A DNA stretch of 64,000 bases, from the NCBI GenBank assembly GCA_030584065.1, contig CP129489.1:256797-320796 (forward strand), read 5' to 3'. The stretch's first letter is position 1. Every line of letters starts with the position of its first letter. The notes below the pieces were generated by a model. That model was given only the letters and a program-made list of their open reading frames with translations, made no database searches and was not told the origin of the DNA. Positions 18,294-26,965 of this stretch are shown piece by piece. The stretch comes from Flavobacteriales bacterium (GTDB taxonomy: Bacteria > Bacteroidota > Bacteroidia > Flavobacteriales_F > PHOS-HE28). Made by a program: the position numbers and the translations under genes.

Positions 18294-19526
18294 ATGAGCG
18301 ACGAGCGCATTTGGGACGTTGTGATCGTGGGAGGGGGCATCGTGGGAGCGGCCACCCTGTACAAGCTCCAGGCGCGGTTCCCGCATCTCCGCATCCTGCT
18401 CTTGGAGAAGGAGAAGGCGCTGGCCGATCACCAGACCGGGAACAACAGCGGCGTCATCCATAGCGGCATCTACTACAAGCCGGGCAGCTACAAGGCGCGC
18501 AACTGCGTGGACGGCCGCCGCGAGCTGGTGCGTTTCGCGCGTGAGCATGGCGTCAAGCACGACATCTGCGGAAAGCTCATCGTGGCCACTGAACAGGCCG
18601 AGCTGTCGCGCCTGGACCGTATCTGGACGCATGGGGAGGCCAATGGGATCGAGGATATGCGCCGCGTGACGGCCGAGGAGATACGCGAGATCGAGCCCTA
18701 TTGCTCCGGCATCGCCGGCATCCGCGTCGGGTGCACCGGCATCATCGACTTCAGGGGGGCCACCAACCGCATGGCCGAATCGGCCCTGACGCTGCAGCCG
18801 GAGAGCCGCGTGGCCTTGGGCGAGGAGTTCCTTGGCATCGCAAGCGCCGACCATGGGAGCACGGTGCGCACGGCCAAGGGGACCTGCCGCACCCGGTTCG
18901 CCATCTTCTGCGGCGGCCTGCAGAGCGACCGATTGGCCAAGCGCGACGGCGTTTCCTTCCCCGAGCGCATCGTCGGCTTCAGGGGCGACTATTACGAGCT
19001 CTCCGAGCAGGGCCGCCACAAGGTGAAGCATCTGATCTACCCGGTGCCCGATCCGCGCTTCCCTTTCCTGGGGGTTCATTTCACGCGCATGACCGATGGC
19101 AGCATCGAATGCGGACCCAATGCCGTGTTCACCTTCAAGCGCGAGGGCTACGGCAAGACCGATTTCGACCTGAGGGACACCCTGGATGCCCTTTCCTACG
19201 GGGGCACCTGGCGCTTGTTCCTCCGCAACATGGGCTACGGCATCAATGAGTACCGGAGGGCCTTCAGCAAGCGGCTGTTCCTGCGCACGCTCCAGCGATT
19301 GATCCCCTCGCTCACCATGGACGACATCGAGCCGGGTCGCGCAGGCGTGCGTGCCATGCTGCTGGGCACCGACGGCAACATGGTCGATGATTTCCGCATC
19401 GAGCGCATCGGCAACCGCATCCATGTGCTCAATGCGCCATCACCCGCCGCCACGGCGGCGCTGGCGATAGGAGGGCACATCACGGAGATGGCTGCCCGTG
19501 AATTCGGGCTGGGCGCCGGCGCCTAG
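18294..19526 (+). CDS. lhgO: L-2-hydroxyglutarate oxidase (FAD-dependent)
   Basis: This enzyme oxidises L-2-hydroxyglutarate to 2-oxoglutarate and passes electrons to the membrane quinone pool in E. coli. The 410-residue product has the Rossmann FAD motif VVIVGGGIVGAAT near residue 10, then NNSGVIHSGIYYKPGSYKA and the C-terminal GRAGVRAMLLGTDGNMVDDF typical of the family. ATG at 18294 places the FAD fold at the expected distance; ATG at 18240, directly after the MFS stop, adds 18 residues without homology. Its TAG stop overlaps the TAG stop of the convergent gene within CTAG. Confidence 0.92.
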   Translation: MSDERIWDVVIVGGGIVGAATLYKLQARFPHLRILLLEKEKALADHQTGNNSGVIHSGIYYKPGSYKARNCVDGRRELVRFAREHGVKHDICGKLIVATEQAELSRLDRIWTHGEANGIEDMRRVTAEEIREIEPYCSGIAGIRVGCTGIIDFRGATNRMAESALTLQPESRVALGEEFLGIASADHGSTVRTAKGTCRTRFAIFCGGLQSDRLAKRDGVSFPERIVGFRGDYYELSEQGRHKVKHLIYPVPDPRFPFLGVHFTRMTDGSIECGPNAVFTFKREGYGKTDFDLRDTLDALSYGGTWRLFLRNMGYGINEYRRAFSKRLFLRTLQRLIPSLTMDDIEPGRAGVRAMLLGTDGNMVDDFRIERIGNRIHVLNAPSPAATAALAIGGHITEMAAREFGLGAGA

Positions 19527-20065
19527 CCGATCCTGTATTGCTCCTGCACCTCGCTCCAGTTCCAGAGGAAGTAGCCCATGAGGCCGAAGATCCGCTTGAG
19601 CGGGATGGGGTGGGGTTGCCGGATCTCCCGGTAGTAGCTGTCCTGGAATCGGAACAGGTCGTATTCCGTGAAGAGGGCCCGGCCCATGGCGTACACCACG
19701 TTCTTGCTCGGGGCGTTCAGGCGCTCCATCCGTGATTGCAGCGCGCGGACCTCCCGCTCGATGTCGGTGCATCCGCGGCCGACTGCCTGTGCGAACTTCG
19801 AGATGGAGAGCGAGAACATGCGCTTGTCCTGGCCTGCGTTGAGCACCCGCTGCATCTCCATCAGGTTGGCCGCGAGCACGATCAGCAGGAAGCGCTCATC
19901 GTCCTCCGGGCTCAGCCCGGGCGCGGACTCGAATTCCGGTGACTCATTCACCTCCGCCGCCACCAACGGGAAGCCTTCCGAGCACATCTCCAGCACCTTG
20001 TTGACGAAGATATTCGCCAGCTTGTCCTCACTGATCCTCTTCTTGCCGAATAGTGTCGAGATCAT
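19523..20065 (-). CDS. Conserved hypothetical protein (Bacteroidota)
   Basis: I do not recognise a domain. The 180-residue protein is soluble and mostly helical, starting MISTLFGKKRISEDKLANIF and ending RIFGLMGYFLWNWSEVQEQ. There is no signal peptide and no catalytic motif. ATG at 20065 gives a natural start; the frame is open to 20104 with Arg/Ser-rich sequence. It converges with lhgO and shares the CTAG stop overlap. It is divergent from the DinB-family gene, with 89 bp between starts. Possibly a cytoplasmic regulator or structural protein. Confidence 0.75.
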   Translation of the reverse strand: MISTLFGKKRISEDKLANIFVNKVLEMCSEGFPLVAAEVNESPEFESAPGLSPEDDERFLLIVLAANLMEMQRVLNAGQDKRMFSLSISKFAQAVGRGCTDIEREVRALQSRMERLNAPSKNVVYAMGRALFTEYDLFRFQDSYYREIRQPHPIPLKRIFGLMGYFLWNWSEVQEQYRIG

Positions 20066-20154
20066 GGTCGATCTTGGTTCCCGCGAAGATCCAGGGGCCG
20101 CCATGCCGATCCACGCCGCACCTTCGTCCTGATTTCAACAAGGTTATCCACCCG

Positions 20155-20646
20155 ATGAGCATCACCTTCCTCCTCCGCGAATACGCTGATTACGACCTGT
20201 GGGCGAACACGCGCTTCGTGCAGCGCCTGGCCGTAGAGCCCGATGCGGTGCTGGATGCACCCGTTCGCAGCAGCTTCCCCTCGCTCCGTTCCACCTTGCT
20301 GCACATCCGCGACGCGGAGCACGTGTGGCGCTGCCGCCTGACCGGTGAGCGCCACTCCTGGCCGGCCGAGCCGAGCCTCGACCCCGCCACGCTGGTGGAT
20401 CATGCCAGCCGGCTGCATGGGCTGGTGTCCGGCATGGACGAGGCCGACCTGCTTTCGCTCCGCACCTACCGCGACCTGAAGGGGAACGAGCACCGTTCGG
20501 CCGCATGGCGCATGCTCATGCACTGCTACAACCATAGCACCCAGCACCGCGGGCAGCTCATCACCATGATGCGCGGCCTCGGCCTTGACGGCATTCCGGC
20601 CAACGACCTGATCGTCTATCAACGATCGTTGAAGGATTCGGTTTGA
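20155..20646 (+). CDS. DinB-family metalloprotein
   Basis: This 163-residue four-helix protein of the DinB/YfiT superfamily carries the likely metal-binding histidines in the expected places: LLHIRDAEHVWRCRL near residue 45, and HCYNHSTQHRGQ near residue 122. The sequence YADYDLWANTRFVQRL at the start is typical of the DinB superfamily, members of which are often thiol-dependent transferases. The porin gene follows after 30 bp. The substrate is unknown. Confidence 0.88.
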   Translation: MSITFLLREYADYDLWANTRFVQRLAVEPDAVLDAPVRSSFPSLRSTLLHIRDAEHVWRCRLTGERHSWPAEPSLDPATLVDHASRLHGLVSGMDEADLLSLRTYRDLKGNEHRSAAWRMLMHCYNHSTQHRGQLITMMRGLGLDGIPANDLIVYQRSLKDSV

Positions 20647-20676
20647 TGGCTCGCCGGGACGGGCTTCCTTTGGGCC

Positions 20677-21873
20677 ATGCGCTTCCGGATCGCACTGCCG
20701 CTGCTGCTCCTGCTGCTCGCGCTGCCTGTCGCGGCCATCGGCCAGAACGAGAGCGATGAGCGCGCCTTGATCGAGATACACGACGGCATCCGCATCAGCA
20801 AGGATTCACTTTTCCTGCTGAACCTCCGGTTCCGCATGCAGAATCGCGCAGGAATCACCACGGTGAGCGGGGATGACATGAGCGTCAAGGCCGTGGAGGC
20901 GCGGGTGCGGCGCTTGAGGCTGCGCCTCGATGGGTATGTCCTGAACGATCGCCTGCGCTACTACCTGCAGCTGAATTTCTCCCGGCAGGACCTCGACCTG
21001 GAGACCGAGTTCGTGGCGCAGCCCATCCGAGATGCCATGGTCTACTACCACTTCAGTCCGCGCTTCTACCTGGGCTTCGGCCAGAGCAAGCTGCCGGGCA
21101 ACCGCCAGCGCGTAACCAGCAGCGGCAACCTGCAGTTCCCCGATCGGTCCATCGCGAATTCGGCGTTCACGCTCGATCGCGATTTCGGGCTGTTCGGGTA
21201 TTGGACCATCCCCCTCGGAAGCCAGCAGCTGCAGCTGAAGGGCGCGGTCTCCACCGGTGACGGGCGCGGCGCGGTACCCGTCAACGAGGGCCTCGCCTAC
21301 ACCGGCCGCCTGGAGTGGCTGCCCTTCGGCCCATTCGCCAACAGCGGGGACTACAGCGAGGGCGACCTCGAGCGGGAGGAGCGGCCGCGTTTATCGCTGG
21401 CGGCGGGCTACAGCTTCAACGACCGGGCGGTGCGCACGGGCGGCCAGCTGGGAGCGGACCTGTATGGAAGCTCGGACATGGGCACCTTCATCGCGGATGC
21501 GATCTTCAAGCAGCAGGGCTGGGCGCTGGCCGTGGAGTACTTCGACCGCGAGGCCGACTCGCCCATCACCACCAGCGAGACAGGCGCCGTGCGGTACGTC
21601 ACCACCGGCACCGGAGCGAACGCGCAGCTGAGCAAGCTGTTGCGCTCCAACTATGAGCTGGCGGCAAGGTGGACCATGGTCGATCCCGATGGCGAGGTGG
21701 ATGCGCTCCGGCCGCGCACGGAGGAGGCCCTGCTCGGGTGCACCAAGTACCTGAACGGCCATCGCATCAAGCTGCAGGCCTACGCCGGCTACAGATGGCA
21801 GGATGGGCGAATGAACCTTTCCGCTCCGGGGAATTCATGGACCGCCATGTTCCAGATGGAGTTCGGCATCTGA
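20677..21873 (+). CDS. Phosphate-selective (OprO/OprP-type) porin
   Basis: This 398-residue protein has a signal peptide (LLLLLLALPVAAIGQ) and a porin O/P barrel: FRMQNRAGITTV, RVRRLRLRLDGYVLNDRLRY, DAMVYYHFSPRFYLGFGQSK, then ANSAFTLDRDFGLFGYW, and a last strand SWTAMFQMEFGI. Such trimeric channels in the outer membrane pass phosphate or polyphosphate in Pseudomonas; selectivity here is unknown. Its 3' end overlaps the convergent SanA-like gene by 85 bp. Confidence 0.88.
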   Translation: MRFRIALPLLLLLLALPVAAIGQNESDERALIEIHDGIRISKDSLFLLNLRFRMQNRAGITTVSGDDMSVKAVEARVRRLRLRLDGYVLNDRLRYYLQLNFSRQDLDLETEFVAQPIRDAMVYYHFSPRFYLGFGQSKLPGNRQRVTSSGNLQFPDRSIANSAFTLDRDFGLFGYWTIPLGSQQLQLKGAVSTGDGRGAVPVNEGLAYTGRLEWLPFGPFANSGDYSEGDLEREERPRLSLAAGYSFNDRAVRTGGQLGADLYGSSDMGTFIADAIFKQQGWALAVEYFDREADSPITTSETGAVRYVTTGTGANAQLSKLLRSNYELAARWTMVDPDGEVDALRPRTEEALLGCTKYLNGHRIKLQAYAGYRWQDGRMNLSAPGNSWTAMFQMEFGI

Positions 21874-22544
21874 TCGGCGGATGAAGGCCCGATCGGCACA
21901 GGGTCGCCCAGATAGCGGGGAGCTGTGCCCACGGCCTGGTCGAAGACGAGCTTCACCCGCGCCAGGCGCTCACGCAGCCAGGTGCGCAGGTCAAGGCCAC
22001 CCTGCGCATCCCGTGCATTGAATCCCACGGCATCGATGCCCATGCCGCGTGCGATGATGACGGCGCGCTCGTTGTGGAAGCGCTGGCTGATGATGGTGAT
22101 GCGCTGCTGGCCGAATACCTCGCGGGCCCGCACCACCGAATCCAAGGTGCGGAACCCCGCATGGTCGAGCACGATGCGGGCGCTGTCCACCCCGGCCGCG
22201 ATGAGGGCTTCCTGCATGCGGCGCGGCTCGTTGTAGGAAGGCGTGCCGTGATCTCCGCTCACGAGCAGGTACTTCACCCGGCCCGATCGGTAGAGCCGCA
22301 CGGCTGCTTCCATGCGATGCCTGAAGTAGGGGTTGGGCGCGCCGCTGCGCAGCCGGTGCGAGGTGCCCAGCACGAGCCCGACATCGTTCATCGGTATGGA
22401 ATCCGGCTCGTTGAAGAGGTGGGGGGCCGCGCTGCGCCGCACATGGGCATCGCAGGCCCAGACGATGAACGCAAGGACCAGGGCGGCAAGGGGCATCAGT
22501 CGAAGCAGCCTCCGCAGGAATCGGCGGTGCGCTGGCATCATCAT
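21789..22544 (-). CDS. SanA/YdcF-like (DUF218) envelope protein
   Basis: This 251-residue protein has one N-terminal membrane segment (residues 14-30) and a DUF218 domain: VGLVLGTSHRLRSG, YFRHRMEAAVRLYRSGRVKYLLVSGD, then MQEALIAAGVDSARIVLDHA and ITIISQRFHNERA. It matches SanA, which in enteric bacteria affects the envelope barrier to vancomycin. The expected family end is near APRYLGDPVPI; the last 35 or so residues run into the 3' end of the convergent porin gene. It may be co-transcribed with purB, 10 bp upstream. Confidence 0.87.
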   Translation of the reverse strand: MMMPAHRRFLRRLLRLMPLAALVLAFIVWACDAHVRRSAAPHLFNEPDSIPMNDVGLVLGTSHRLRSGAPNPYFRHRMEAAVRLYRSGRVKYLLVSGDHGTPSYNEPRRMQEALIAAGVDSARIVLDHAGFRTLDSVVRAREVFGQQRITIISQRFHNERAVIIARGMGIDAVGFNARDAQGGLDLRTWLRERLARVKLVFDQAVGTAPRYLGDPVPIGPSSADQMPNSIWNMAVHEFPGAERFIRPSCHL

Positions 22545-22554
22545 CGAATGCGCA

Positions 22555-23922
22555 TCACGGCATCACGCGGCCGAGGAGGTCGATCCCTGTGTAGGAGCGC
22601 GGACTCAATCGCCGCAACTGGTCCTTCACCGCTTCGGCCACCTCAAGGCCATCGATGAAGGCCTGCATGTCCCCCGCCGTGATGCGGTCCTTGCCGCGCG
22701 TGAGGTCCTTGAGCCGCTCATAGGGCTGCGGGTAGCCGGCACGGCGCAGGATGGTCTGCATGCCCTCGGCGACCACGGGCCATTGGGCGTCCAGGTCCCG
22801 TTCGATGGCGGCTTCGTTGAGCAGCAGCTTGTCCAGGCCCTTGCGGATGGAGTCCACCGAGAGCATGGTGTGGGCGAGCGGCACGCCGATGTTGCGGGTC
22901 ACGGTGCTGTCGGTCAGGTCGCGCTGCAGACGGCTTACCGGGAGCTTCTCGCTGAGGTGGCCGAAGACCGCGTTGGCAAGGCCCAGGTTGCCTTCCGCAT
23001 TCTCGAAGTCGATGGGATTGACCTTGTGGGGCATGGCGCTGCTGCCGATCTCACCGGCCTTCACCCGCTGGCGGAAGTAGTCCATGCTGATGTACTGCCA
23101 CGCATCGCGGCAGAGGTCGATCAGGATGGTGTTGATGCGGCGGAAGGCATCCATCAGCGCCGCCAAGTGATCGTAGTGGTCGATCTGCGTGGTGAACTGC
23201 TGGCGCCGGAGCCCCAGCTTCTCGGCGAGGAACCGGTCGGCCAGCTGCACCCAATCCAGCTCGGGGTAGGCCGCGTGGTGGGCATTGAAGTTGCCCGTCG
23301 CCCCCCCGAACTTGCCTGTGAAGGGCACTTCGCGCAGCAGGCGCAGCTGATCATCGATGCGCTCCACGAACACCTGGAGCTCCTTGCCCAGGCGTGTCGG
23401 TGAGGCGGGCTGTCCGTGCGTGCGGGCGAGCATGGGCACCTGAGCCCAGTCAAGGGCAAGGGCATGCAGCCTGTCGCGCAGTGCAAGGAGATCGGGCAGA
23501 TAGCACTCGAAGAGGAAATCCTTGAGGAGGAGCGGCAGCGCCGTGTTGTTCACGTCCTGGCTGGTGAGCGCGAAGTGCACGAACTCCCGCTGCTCGACCA
23601 ACCCGGCCTCCTCCATGCGCTCCTTCAGGAAGTACTCGATGGCCTTCACATCGTGGTTGGTCACCTTTTCGATGTCCTTGATCCGCTGCGCATCGCTGGT
23701 GCTCAGGGCCTCCACGCGGCTCATCACGGGCTTCAGCCGATCGAGCGGGGCACCGGCCAGTTCGGGCAGCGGCACCTCGCACAGGAACCGGAAGTATTCA
23801 AGCTCAACGCGCAGGCGGTAGCGCATCAGCGCCTGCTCGCTGAACCAGCGTGATAGCCTGCGGGTGCGGTCGTGATAGCGGCCGTCGATGGGGGAGATGG
23901 CGGTGAGCGCGTCGAGGTCCAT
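22555..23922 (-). CDS. purB: Adenylosuccinate lyase
   Basis: This purine enzyme cleaves SAICAR to AICAR and adenylosuccinate to AMP, releasing fumarate. The 455-residue protein starts MDLDALTAISPIDGRYHDRT and carries the fumarase/aspartase superfamily signature GSSAMPHKVNPIDFENAEGN with the flexible-loop serine, plus LARTHGQPASPT with the catalytic histidine. Length matches the E. coli-like type (456). A -7-like TACCTTTC (23940-23933) lies just upstream. It is followed at 10 bp by the SanA-like gene. Confidence 0.97.
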   Translation of the reverse strand: MDLDALTAISPIDGRYHDRTRRLSRWFSEQALMRYRLRVELEYFRFLCEVPLPELAGAPLDRLKPVMSRVEALSTSDAQRIKDIEKVTNHDVKAIEYFLKERMEEAGLVEQREFVHFALTSQDVNNTALPLLLKDFLFECYLPDLLALRDRLHALALDWAQVPMLARTHGQPASPTRLGKELQVFVERIDDQLRLLREVPFTGKFGGATGNFNAHHAAYPELDWVQLADRFLAEKLGLRRQQFTTQIDHYDHLAALMDAFRRINTILIDLCRDAWQYISMDYFRQRVKAGEIGSSAMPHKVNPIDFENAEGNLGLANAVFGHLSEKLPVSRLQRDLTDSTVTRNIGVPLAHTMLSVDSIRKGLDKLLLNEAAIERDLDAQWPVVAEGMQTILRRAGYPQPYERLKDLTRGKDRITAGDMQAFIDGLEVAEAVKDQLRRLSPRSYTGIDLLGRVMP

Positions 23923-23965
23923 GGGAAAGTGCGAAAGGTAGCCCGCCCCGGTCGCTCGTGGGCCC

Positions 23966-25261
23966 TCAGGTCTTCTGCTTCCGCTTGCGCGCCGCTGGGA
24001 ATAGGATGTTGTTCAGGATGAGCCGGTAGCCTGCTGAGTTGGGGTGCAAGCTCAGGTCCGTGGGCGGGTCGCCCACCATGTGCTGGTAGTCCTCCGGGTC
24101 GTGGCCGCCAAAGAAGGTCCATTGCCCCAGTCCGAATTCCCCGTGGATGTATTTCACGGTGCCCTGCGCCTTGTTCTCTCCCATCACGGTCACGCCCGGC
24201 TTCACCAGGTCCTTCCGGAATGCGGTGGTCTGGCCCATGAACCCCCGCACCACCTGCTCATGGCTCTGGCAGAGCATGGTGGGCACGATGTCCCACTTGG
24301 CGCTGAAATCGAAGAGGGTGAAGAAGTCGCGCGGCTGCCCGATGCGGCCATGGATATCGGTGGCGTCGATGTCGCTGAACTCGTAGATCATCGGGTCCGT
24401 GATCAGCCTGAAGTTCCGGAAGGCGAAGGCCTTGTCGAAATCGAGCTTCTGCTGGCATTGCGGGTCGATCGGGTCGTGGTCGAACTCCGCCGCGCAGATG
24501 TCCACCCCTTCGGCGGCCAGCGCTATGTCATAGCTGTCCGTCCCGGAGCACATCGTGAACAGGTAGCCTCCTCCCGCGACGTAATCGCGGATGCGGGTGG
24601 CCACGGCCAGCTTCATCTGGCTCACCTTGGCGAATCCGAGCTGGGCCGCCATGGCCTCGCTCTCCTGCACCTGGGCCCGGTACCATGGGGCGTTCGCATA
24701 GCTGCGGTAGAACTTGCCGTACTGCCCGGTGAAGTCCTCGTGGTGCAGGTGGAGCCAGTCGTACTGCGGCAGGGAACCCGCGATCACCTGCGGGTCATAG
24801 ATGCGCTCATAGGGGATCTCGGCATAGGTCATCACCAAGGCCACGGCGTCGTCCCACGGCTGGAATCCATCCGGAGCGTAGACGGCGATCTTCGGGGGCT
24901 TCTCCAGCTTCACGGCCTCCATGTTGGCCTCGGGGTCGGCGATCTCGCCAAGGATCGCGGCCGCCTGCCCGTCGGCGATTACCTGGTAGGTCACCCCGCG
25001 CACCTGGCACTCCTGCTCGATGACCTGGTAGTGGTCGATGAGGAAGCTGCCTCCGCGGTAGTTGAGCAGCCACTCCACCGGCACATCGCGCTGAAGCGTC
25101 CAGAACGCGATGCCGTATGCCTTCAGGTGGTCGCGCTGCGAGCCATCCATGGGGATGAGCAGCTTGGTGGCCAGCCCTGGCACGGCCAAGGCCAGCGCTA
25201 GCAGCAAAGCGGTGAGGCGGTGGCGGTCAGAAGGGGGCAGCGTCGTCGAAGCCGGAGTCAT
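23966..25261 (-). CDS. Exported GATase1-like protein commonly labelled 'asparagine synthetase B'
   Basis: The 431-residue protein has an N-terminal signal (LTALLLALALAVPGLATK) followed by the conserved start KLLIPMDGSQRDHLKAYG of a Bacteroidota family that databases often call asparagine synthetase B. It has neither the N-terminal Cys nucleophile nor the PP-loop of AsnB. GGGYLFTMCSGTDSYDIAL places a Cys in a GATase1-like setting, and the body is more like glutamine-amidotransferase-fold or LPS-like exported proteins. The start overlaps the dnaB 3' end by 35 bp, so it is co-transcribed with dnaB. The true reaction is unknown. Confidence 0.8.
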   Translation of the reverse strand: MTPASTTLPPSDRHRLTALLLALALAVPGLATKLLIPMDGSQRDHLKAYGIAFWTLQRDVPVEWLLNYRGGSFLIDHYQVIEQECQVRGVTYQVIADGQAAAILGEIADPEANMEAVKLEKPPKIAVYAPDGFQPWDDAVALVMTYAEIPYERIYDPQVIAGSLPQYDWLHLHHEDFTGQYGKFYRSYANAPWYRAQVQESEAMAAQLGFAKVSQMKLAVATRIRDYVAGGGYLFTMCSGTDSYDIALAAEGVDICAAEFDHDPIDPQCQQKLDFDKAFAFRNFRLITDPMIYEFSDIDATDIHGRIGQPRDFFTLFDFSAKWDIVPTMLCQSHEQVVRGFMGQTTAFRKDLVKPGVTVMGENKAQGTVKYIHGEFGLGQWTFFGGHDPEDYQHMVGDPPTDLSLHPNSAGYRLILNNILFPAARKRKQKT

Positions 25262-26759
25262 CGTTCATTCGGCTTGGCCGCGTGATGGTGCGAAGGCCGC
25301 CATCTCCAGATCCCATGCCGTCCCCAAAGGTACCTGACATCGTCTCCAGGTCGGCGAACTTGGCCAGCTCGGGGATGAAGCGCAGGCGGACGGTGTCGAT
25401 GGCGCCGTTCCTGTGCTTGGCCACGATCACCTCGCCGATGCCAAGGGTGCTGCCATTCTCGTCCTCGTAGATCTTGTAGTACTCGGGGCGGTAGAGGAAG
25501 CACACGATGTCGGCGTCCTGCTCGATGGCGCCGGATTCGCGGAGGTCGCTCAGTTGGGGGCGCTTGTCCCCGCCGCGTGTCTCCACCGCGCGGCTGAGCT
25601 GCGAGAGGGCGATGATGGGGATGTCAAGTTCCTTGGCGATGCTCTTGATGCTGCGGGAGATGCTGCTGATCTCCTGCTCGCGGTTCCCGCCCTTGTTCTC
25701 CCCGCCGCCGGTCATCAGCTGCAGGTAATCGATGATGATCAGGTCCACGTTGTGCTGGCTCTTCAGCCTGCGGGCCTTGGCGCGGAGCTCGAAGATGTTC
25801 AGCGCCGGTGTGTCGTCGATGAAGATCGGGGCGTTGGTGAGGCGCGAGATGTGCTGGTGCAGGATGGCGAATTCGCTGTCGGAAAGCTCGCCTTTGCGCA
25901 ATTTCTCGGAGCTGATGCCGGCTTCGCTCGCGATGAGGCGGGTCACCAGCTGCGTACTGCTCATCTCCAGGCTGAATACGGCAACCGCCCGCTTCTGCTC
26001 CACGGCGATGTTGCGCGCCATGCTCAGGACGAAGGCCGTCTTTCCCATCGCGGGGCGGGCCGCCACGATGATCATGTCGCTGCGCTGCCACCCGGCGGTG
26101 AGCTTGTCGAGCTGCACGAATCCGGTGGGCACGCCGCTCACCCCGCCGGTCTTGCTCTTCGCGCTCTCGATCTGGGCGATGGCGTCCTGGATCAGGTCGC
26201 TCATCGGCTCATAATTGCGCTTCAGGTTGCCGCTGGTGATGGCATAGAGGTCCTGCTCCGCCTTGTCCAGCAGGTCGAACACGTCGGCGCTGTCGTCGAA
26301 GGCATCGCGCTGGGTCTCCGCGCTGATGCGGATCAGCTCCCGCAGGATGTGCTTCTGGCTGATGATGCGCGCGTGGTACTCCACGTTGGCGCTGCTGGCC
26401 ACTTTGCTGGTGAGCTGACTGATGTAGAAGGCGCCGCCCACTGCATCGAGGTCCCCCCGGCCCTTCAGCTCTTCGGTCACGGTCAGGATGTCGATGGGCT
26501 TGTCGTTCCTGAACAGGTTCAGGATCGCATCGAAGATCCTGCGGTGGGCATCCACATAGAAACTCTCCGGCTGCAGGATGTCGATGGCCTCGTTCACCGC
26601 GTTCCGCTCCAGCATCAAGGCCCCCAGCACGGCTTGCTCGAGTTCGGGGGCTTGGGGAGGGAGCTTGCCGGCCTCCAGTGCGCTGGTCAAGAGCGAGGAG
26701 GAGCTTCGGCGGGCGCCACGCAGCTTATCCTGCGAACGGCTGGCGGAGAGGTCTGGCAT
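25227..26759 (-). CDS. dnaB: Replicative DNA helicase
   Basis: This hexameric helicase unwinds DNA at the replication fork. The 510-residue protein has the N-terminal primase-interaction domain (PPQAPELEQAVLGALMLERN) and a RecA-type C-terminal domain with Walker A AARPAMGKTAF, Walker B-type LIIIDYLQLM and the arginine-finger region ALSQLSRAVETR. GGGENKGGNREQEISSIS is the usual DnaB loop. No intein is present. A good -7 element sits 77 bases upstream. Its stop lies inside the next gene. Confidence 0.97.
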   Translation of the reverse strand: MPDLSASRSQDKLRGARRSSSSLLTSALEAGKLPPQAPELEQAVLGALMLERNAVNEAIDILQPESFYVDAHRRIFDAILNLFRNDKPIDILTVTEELKGRGDLDAVGGAFYISQLTSKVASSANVEYHARIISQKHILRELIRISAETQRDAFDDSADVFDLLDKAEQDLYAITSGNLKRNYEPMSDLIQDAIAQIESAKSKTGGVSGVPTGFVQLDKLTAGWQRSDMIIVAARPAMGKTAFVLSMARNIAVEQKRAVAVFSLEMSSTQLVTRLIASEAGISSEKLRKGELSDSEFAILHQHISRLTNAPIFIDDTPALNIFELRAKARRLKSQHNVDLIIIDYLQLMTGGGENKGGNREQEISSISRSIKSIAKELDIPIIALSQLSRAVETRGGDKRPQLSDLRESGAIEQDADIVCFLYRPEYYKIYEDENGSTLGIGEVIVAKHRNGAIDTVRLRFIPELAKFADLETMSGTFGDGMGSGDGGLRTITRPSRMNDDSGFDDAAPF

Positions 26760-26835
26760 TGAGTTCTATGTTGACGCTCAGGGGATTCGGTGTTCGGCTG
26801 TCGCTCGTGCGACCGATCGCCCAGCGGGAGGGCGT

Positions 26836-26871
26836 CAAATGTAGCCGCAGGCAATGCCGCTGGGAGGCCAA
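26836..26871 (-). promoter_or_regulatory. Probable dnaB promoter
   Basis: On the minus strand TACATTTG (26843-26836) is a perfect TAnnTTTG. The nearest well-placed TTG (26871-26869) is 25 bp upstream, longer than the usual 17-23 bp. Confidence 0.5.
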
Positions 26872-26965
26872 CTATCAACAACGAAGTCGCATTGCATTAA
26901 CATCCGGGACTGTGGACAACGGCCTCCCATGGAGGAAGCCCCCGCAGCCCCGCTAACTTGCGCAG

